This document shows positions 5,795-8,169 of a stretch of DNA of 8,169 bases, piece by piece. Position 1 is the first letter of the stretch; every line of letters begins with the position of its first letter. The position numbers and the translations under genes are program-made. The notes beneath the pieces are model-generated. The model searched no databases. It had not been told where the DNA came from and was given only the letters and a program-made list of their open reading frames with translations. Where the stretch lies: positions 1-8,169 of the forward strand of contig JACRON010000063.1 of assembly GCA_016214425.1 (NCBI GenBank), in the 5' to 3' direction. This DNA is from Nitrospirota bacterium (lineage in GTDB: Bacteria > Nitrospirota > CAKKRA01 > 9FT-COMBO-42-15).

Positions 5795-6424
5795 TTATCC
5801 CTTCTTTGCCTTCTTTAGCATTACAAGCCTTCCCTTGCAGCCAGGAACAGCGCCTTTTATAAGAATCAGATTCTCTTCTTTTCTGACATCCACAATCTCT
5901 AAACGTTGTATTGTCTTCTGCTCCATTCCCATATGTCCCGGAAGCTTTTTATTCTTCCAGACCCTTGATGGATAAGAGCTGCTGCCAATTGAGCCAGGCG
6001 CACGGTGAAACATTGAACCGTGTGTCTCAGGCCCGCCCTTGAAATTGTGCCTCTTCATTACGCCTGCAAAACCCTTTCCTATGCTGATGCCTGTTACATC
6101 AATCTTGTCGCCCTTTTTAAATATGTCTGCGTATATTTTCTGGCCGACCTGAATATCTCCAATATCAGCGCTAACCTCTCTTAAATATCTTGCTGGCGGG
6201 AGATTTGCCTTCTTAAAATGGCCGGAGTCAGGCTTATTAATCCTCTGAACCTTCTTTATCTCCCTAAAGGAAAGCTGGACAGCATCATATCCATCCTTAT
6301 CTTTCCTCTTTATCTGCACAACAGCGCACGGCCCTGCCTCAATAACAGTTACAGGCACAATGCTTCCGTCCTCTAAAAATATCTGCGTCATTCCCAATTT
6401 TTCGCCAATAATTCCGTTTATCAT
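5795..6424 (-). CDS. rplC: 50S ribosomal protein L3
   Basis: L3 is an early assembly protein whose long loop reaches the peptidyl transferase centre. The product is 209 residues, the usual size. It begins MINGIIGEKLGMTQIFLEDG, the typical start of bacterial L3. The central TGISIGKGFAGVMKRHNFKGG (about 111-131) leads to the signature region GPETHGSMFHRAPGSIGSSS (131-150), followed by YPSRVWKNKKLPGHMG. At the position of the E. coli methylated glutamine (GQN context) this protein has serines, as many other bacteria do. The ATG at 6424 directly follows the rpsJ TAA with no gap, and GGAG lies 12 nt upstream inside rpsJ. The repeat-filled spacer begins directly after its stop. Confidence 0.98.
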   Translation of the reverse strand: MINGIIGEKLGMTQIFLEDGSIVPVTVIEAGPCAVVQIKRKDKDGYDAVQLSFREIKKVQRINKPDSGHFKKANLPPARYLREVSADIGDIQVGQKIYADIFKKGDKIDVTGISIGKGFAGVMKRHNFKGGPETHGSMFHRAPGSIGSSSYPSRVWKNKKLPGHMGMEQKTIQRLEIVDVRKEENLILIKGAVPGCKGRLVMLKKAKKG

Positions 6425-6730
6425 TTATAATTTAATCTCCACATCAACACCTGCAGCCAGATCAAGCTTCATTAAGGCGTCTACTGTTTGCGGTGTCGGG
6501 TCAATTATATCAATAAGCCTTTTATGCGTCCTTATTTCAAACTGCTCCCTTGACTTCTTGTCAACATGAGGCGAGCGAAGAACAGTCACCTTGTTTATCT
6601 TTGTCGGCAGAGGCACAGGACCTATAATCCTTGCAGATGTCCTTTTTGCAGTCTGTACAATCTCGGATACAGACTGGTCCAACAGCCTGTGATCATACGC
6701 CCTTAATCTGATTCTAATCTTCTGACTCAC
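6425..6730 (-). CDS. rpsJ: 30S ribosomal protein S10 (NusE)
   Basis: S10 is a 30S head protein that also serves as NusE, pairing with NusB in antitermination and with NusG in transcription-translation coupling. At 101 residues it has normal length. It shows MSQKIRIRLRAYDHRLLDQS, the loop IIGPVPLPTKINKVTVLRSP (35-54) involved in rRNA contact, and the signature HVDKKSREQFEIRTHKRLIDI. The start is GTG at 6730, with AAGGAG (6738-6743) 7 nt upstream. It is the first ribosomal gene after a 219-nt spacer behind tuf, so it probably heads its own transcription unit or sits after a processing point. The rplC start follows its stop with no gap. Confidence 0.98.
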   Translation of the reverse strand: MSQKIRIRLRAYDHRLLDQSVSEIVQTAKRTSARIIGPVPLPTKINKVTVLRSPHVDKKSREQFEIRTHKRLIDIIDPTPQTVDALMKLDLAAGVDVEIKL

Positions 6731-6776
6731 CTTTTTACTCCTTTACTCTGTTAGAAAACTCTACTCGTTTGGTTTA

Positions 6777-6804
6777 TTAATACAAATGCAATAAGTCCTG
6801 TTAC
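6777..6804 (-). promoter_or_regulatory. Possible sigma-70-like promoter upstream of rpsJ
   Basis: The minus strand has GTAACA (4 of 6 to TTGACA; 6799-6804), a 16-nt spacer, then TATTAA (4 of 6 to TATAAT; 6777-6782), ending about 46 nt before the rpsJ start. The boxes are weak and the region is AT-rich, so such matches arise easily by chance. It is proposed only because the long spacer between tuf and rpsJ is a sensible place for a second start. Confidence 0.25.
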
Positions 6805-6827
6805 ATGATTGTGTAATGTTAATTTTT

Positions 6828-6906
6828 AAAATCCCCCTCAATCCCTCTTTTCCAAAGGGGGAGGTCATTTCCCCCTCTTTGGCAAAGAGGGGTTAGGGGA
6901 GATTTT
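6828..6906. repeat. 79-bp GC-rich palindromic (REP/MITE-like) repeat between tuf and rpsJ
   Basis: The element starts AAAATCCCCCTCAATCCCTC and ends GGGGTTAGGGGAGATTTT, so its ends are imperfect inverted repeats (19 of 24 bases by my count). Inside, CCCCTCTTTG (6872-6881) and CAAAGAGGGG (6883-6892) form a perfect 10-bp palindrome with one central base, and a second imperfect hairpin lies around 6843-6861. It has no coding content. From memory, G/C-run palindromes flanked by AAATC and GATTT are common dispersed repeats in several bacterial phyla. No U-run follows the strongest hairpin on the minus strand, so I do not call it a terminator. Confidence 0.7.
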
Positions 6907-6921
6907 CAGATAAATGTCTTC

Positions 6922-6943
6922 TTACTTATGAACTCATTAGTAA
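6922..6943. other. Imperfect 22-bp palindrome just downstream of the tuf stop
   Basis: TTACTTATGA (6922-6931) and TCATTAGTAA (6934-6943) pair in 9 of 10 positions around two central bases, starting 6 nt after the tuf stop on the minus strand. It could be a 3'-end stabilising or processing structure. It is AT-rich and lacks a following U-tract, so the functional claim is weak. Confidence 0.3.
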
Positions 6944-6949
6944 ATGATG

Positions 6950-8149
6950 CTACTCCATTATCTGTGTAACAACGCCTGCGCCTACTGTCCTGCCGCCTTC
7001 TCTGATTGCAAACCTCAACCCCTGCTCCATAGCTATAGGCATTATCAGCTCAACCGTCATGCTAACATTGTCCCCTGGCATCACCATCTCTACTCCCTCT
7101 GGCAACTTCGCAACTCCAGTAACATCCGTAGTCCTAAAATAAAATTGTGGACGGTATCCATTAAAAAACGGGGTGTGCCTGCCTCCTTCTTCCTTCGTCA
7201 GTATATACGCCTCTCCTTTAAATTTGGTGTGGGGGGTTATGCTCCCTGGCTTTGCTAATACCATGCCGCGCTCCACTTCTTCTTTCTTGGTTCCTCTTAG
7301 CAATACTCCTATGTTGTCTCCTGCTTGTCCCTGATCTAAGAGCTTTCTGAACATCTCTACTCCGGTCGCTACTGTCTTCTGGGTGGGCTTTATGCCTATT
7401 ATCTCTATCTCTTCTCCTACCTTGATTATCCCTCTATCTACTCTGCCTGTAACTACTGTCCCTCTGCCGGATATGCTGAATACATCTTCTATGGGCATTA
7501 AAAATGGCTTGTCTATGTCTCTCTTGGGCATGGGTATGTAGCTGTCTACTGATTTCATCAGTTGTAGGATTGGTCCGCATTTGGCGCATTCTTCTTTGCC
7601 GCACCCGCATTCCAATGCTTTTAATGCGCTCCCTTTTACTATGGGTATAACATCTCCGGGAAATTCATATTTGGATAGTAATTCTCTTACTTCAAGTTCT
7701 ACTAAGTCTATGAGCTCTTTGTCGTCTACCATGTCTACTTTGTTCATGAATACTACTATATATGGAACTCCTACTTGTCTTGCAAGCAGTATGTGCTCTC
7801 TGGTCTGTGGCATTGGACCGTCTGCTGCGCTTACTACAAGTATCGCTCCGTCCATCTGCGCTGCTCCTGTTATCATGTTCTTTACATAGTCTGCGTGTCC
7901 TGGACAGTCAACATGCGCATAATGCCTGTTTTCTGTCTCGTATTCTATGTGCGCTGTGGCTATCGTTATTCCTCTCTCTCTCTCCTCCGGCGCCTTGTCT
8001 ATCTGATCATACGCTACAAAGCTTGCAAGCTTCTTTGATGACAATACCTTGGTTATCGCTGCTGTCAGGGTAGTCTTACCATGATCAACATGCCCTATTG
8101 TCCCTACATTAATATGCGGCTTGGTACGCTCAAATTTGGCCTTTGCCAT
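6950..8149 (-). CDS. tuf: Translation elongation factor Tu, with a four-cysteine cluster in the G domain
   Basis: EF-Tu is the GTPase that brings aminoacyl-tRNA to the ribosomal A site. At 399 residues it is complete. G motifs are GHVDHGKT (19-26), T62 in the switch I region RGITIATAH, DCPGH (81-85, with H85 the catalytic histidine), NKVD (136-139) and SAL (174-176). Domain 2 follows from about residue 213 and domain 3 from about 305, ending GRTVGAGVVTQIME. The loop between G5 and the last G-domain helix, usually acidic and cysteine-free as in E. coli, reads ECGCGKEECAKCGPI. Its C181, C183, C188 and C191 form a CxC-x4-CxxC set that looks like a metal site. The ATG at 8149 has AGGAGGT 6 nt upstream. 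Its place before rpsJ matches the common str-S10 linkage. Confidence 0.98.
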   Translation of the reverse strand: MAKAKFERTKPHINVGTIGHVDHGKTTLTAAITKVLSSKKLASFVAYDQIDKAPEERERGITIATAHIEYETENRHYAHVDCPGHADYVKNMITGAAQMDGAILVVSAADGPMPQTREHILLARQVGVPYIVVFMNKVDMVDDKELIDLVELEVRELLSKYEFPGDVIPIVKGSALKALECGCGKEECAKCGPILQLMKSVDSYIPMPKRDIDKPFLMPIEDVFSISGRGTVVTGRVDRGIIKVGEEIEIIGIKPTQKTVATGVEMFRKLLDQGQAGDNIGVLLRGTKKEEVERGMVLAKPGSITPHTKFKGEAYILTKEEGGRHTPFFNGYRPQFYFRTTDVTGVAKLPEGVEMVMPGDNVSMTVELIMPIAMEQGLRFAIREGGRTVGAGVVTQIME

Positions 8150-8155
8150 TTTAAT

Positions 8156-8162
8156 ACCTCCT
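8156..8162 (-). promoter_or_regulatory. Shine-Dalgarno of tuf
   Basis: AGGAGGT on the minus strand lies 6 nt before the tuf ATG, an ideal spacing and a near-perfect match to the anti-SD, as expected for one of the most abundant proteins in the cell. The window ends 7 nt further, so its promoter is not visible. Confidence 0.8.
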
Positions 8163-8169
8163 GCTTGTA

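Noticed and set aside
6828..6906. Intrinsic terminator between tuf and rpsJ
   Set aside because: The hairpins are strong, but on the transcribed strand the best one is followed by GAAATGA rather than a U-run, and the end of the element offers only four Ts. It fits a dispersed repeat better.
6731..6949. tRNA gene in the tuf-rpsJ spacer (tRNA genes are common near tuf)
   Set aside because: No cloverleaf, GTTC-type T-loop or acceptor stem could be found. The spacer is explained by palindromes and AT-rich sequence.
7970..7988. CT/GA microsatellite-like run inside tuf
   Set aside because: It simply encodes the conserved EERERG of EF-Tu (GAG/AGA codons), and the frame is intact.
1..8169. CRISPR array, prophage, defence or other novel multi-gene system
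   Set aside because: All coding space is taken by S10-spc ribosomal genes and tuf. The only repeats are one tandem duplication and intergenic palindromes.

Overview
The window carries a textbook bacterial S10-spc ribosomal protein cluster, read entirely from the minus strand. In transcription order (right to left) it is tuf, rpsJ (S10), rplC (L3), rplD (L4), rplW (L23), rplB (L2), rpsS (S19), rplV (L22), rpsC (S3), rplP (L16), rpmC (L29), rpsQ (S17), rplN (L14), rplX (L24), rplE (L5), rpsZ (zinc-type S14) and the first 24 codons of rpsH (S8), which is cut by the left edge. No plus-strand gene is supported.

The organism is a bacterium of moderate GC (about 40-45% by eye). The proteins are clearly bacterial. 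S14 is the short four-cysteine form, L24 has a C-terminal Cys4 ribbon, and EF-Tu carries an extra CxC-x4-CxxC cluster in its GTPase domain. Together with GC-rich and AT-rich palindromic intergenic repeats, this suggests a Nitrospirota- or Desulfobacterota-like lineage, probably environmental. That placement is inference and weakly held.

Layout: tuf (6950-8149) is followed by a 219-nt spacer. The spacer holds a 79-bp GC-rich palindromic repeat, a smaller palindrome just after the tuf stop, and a possible promoter for rpsJ. From rpsJ onward most genes are 0-20 nt apart or overlap, with Shine-Dalgarno (SD) motifs often inside the upstream gene, as expected of one long transcript. Four junctions are looser: rplC-rplD (120 nt, filled by an AT-rich palindromic element), rpsS-rplV (63 nt, with a perfect 9-bp inverted repeat), rplN-rplX (49 nt) and rpsZ-rpsH (25 nt).

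The one real anomaly is rplV. A 28-bp segment is exactly duplicated in tandem (3373-3428). Because 28 is not a multiple of 3, the gene is frameshifted and splits into a 56-codon front piece and a 76-codon back piece. Removing one copy restores a normal 112-residue L22. An assembly or joining error, or a recent slippage mutation, are the leading explanations, because L22 is a core ribosomal protein.

All products act together in building and running the ribosome: 30S proteins (S10, S19, S3, S17, S14, S8), 50S proteins (L3, L4, L23, L2, L22, L16, L29, L14, L24, L5), and EF-Tu, which delivers aminoacyl-tRNA. I found no undescribed multi-gene system. The points worth checking are the rplV duplication, the intergenic palindromes and the EF-Tu cysteine cluster.
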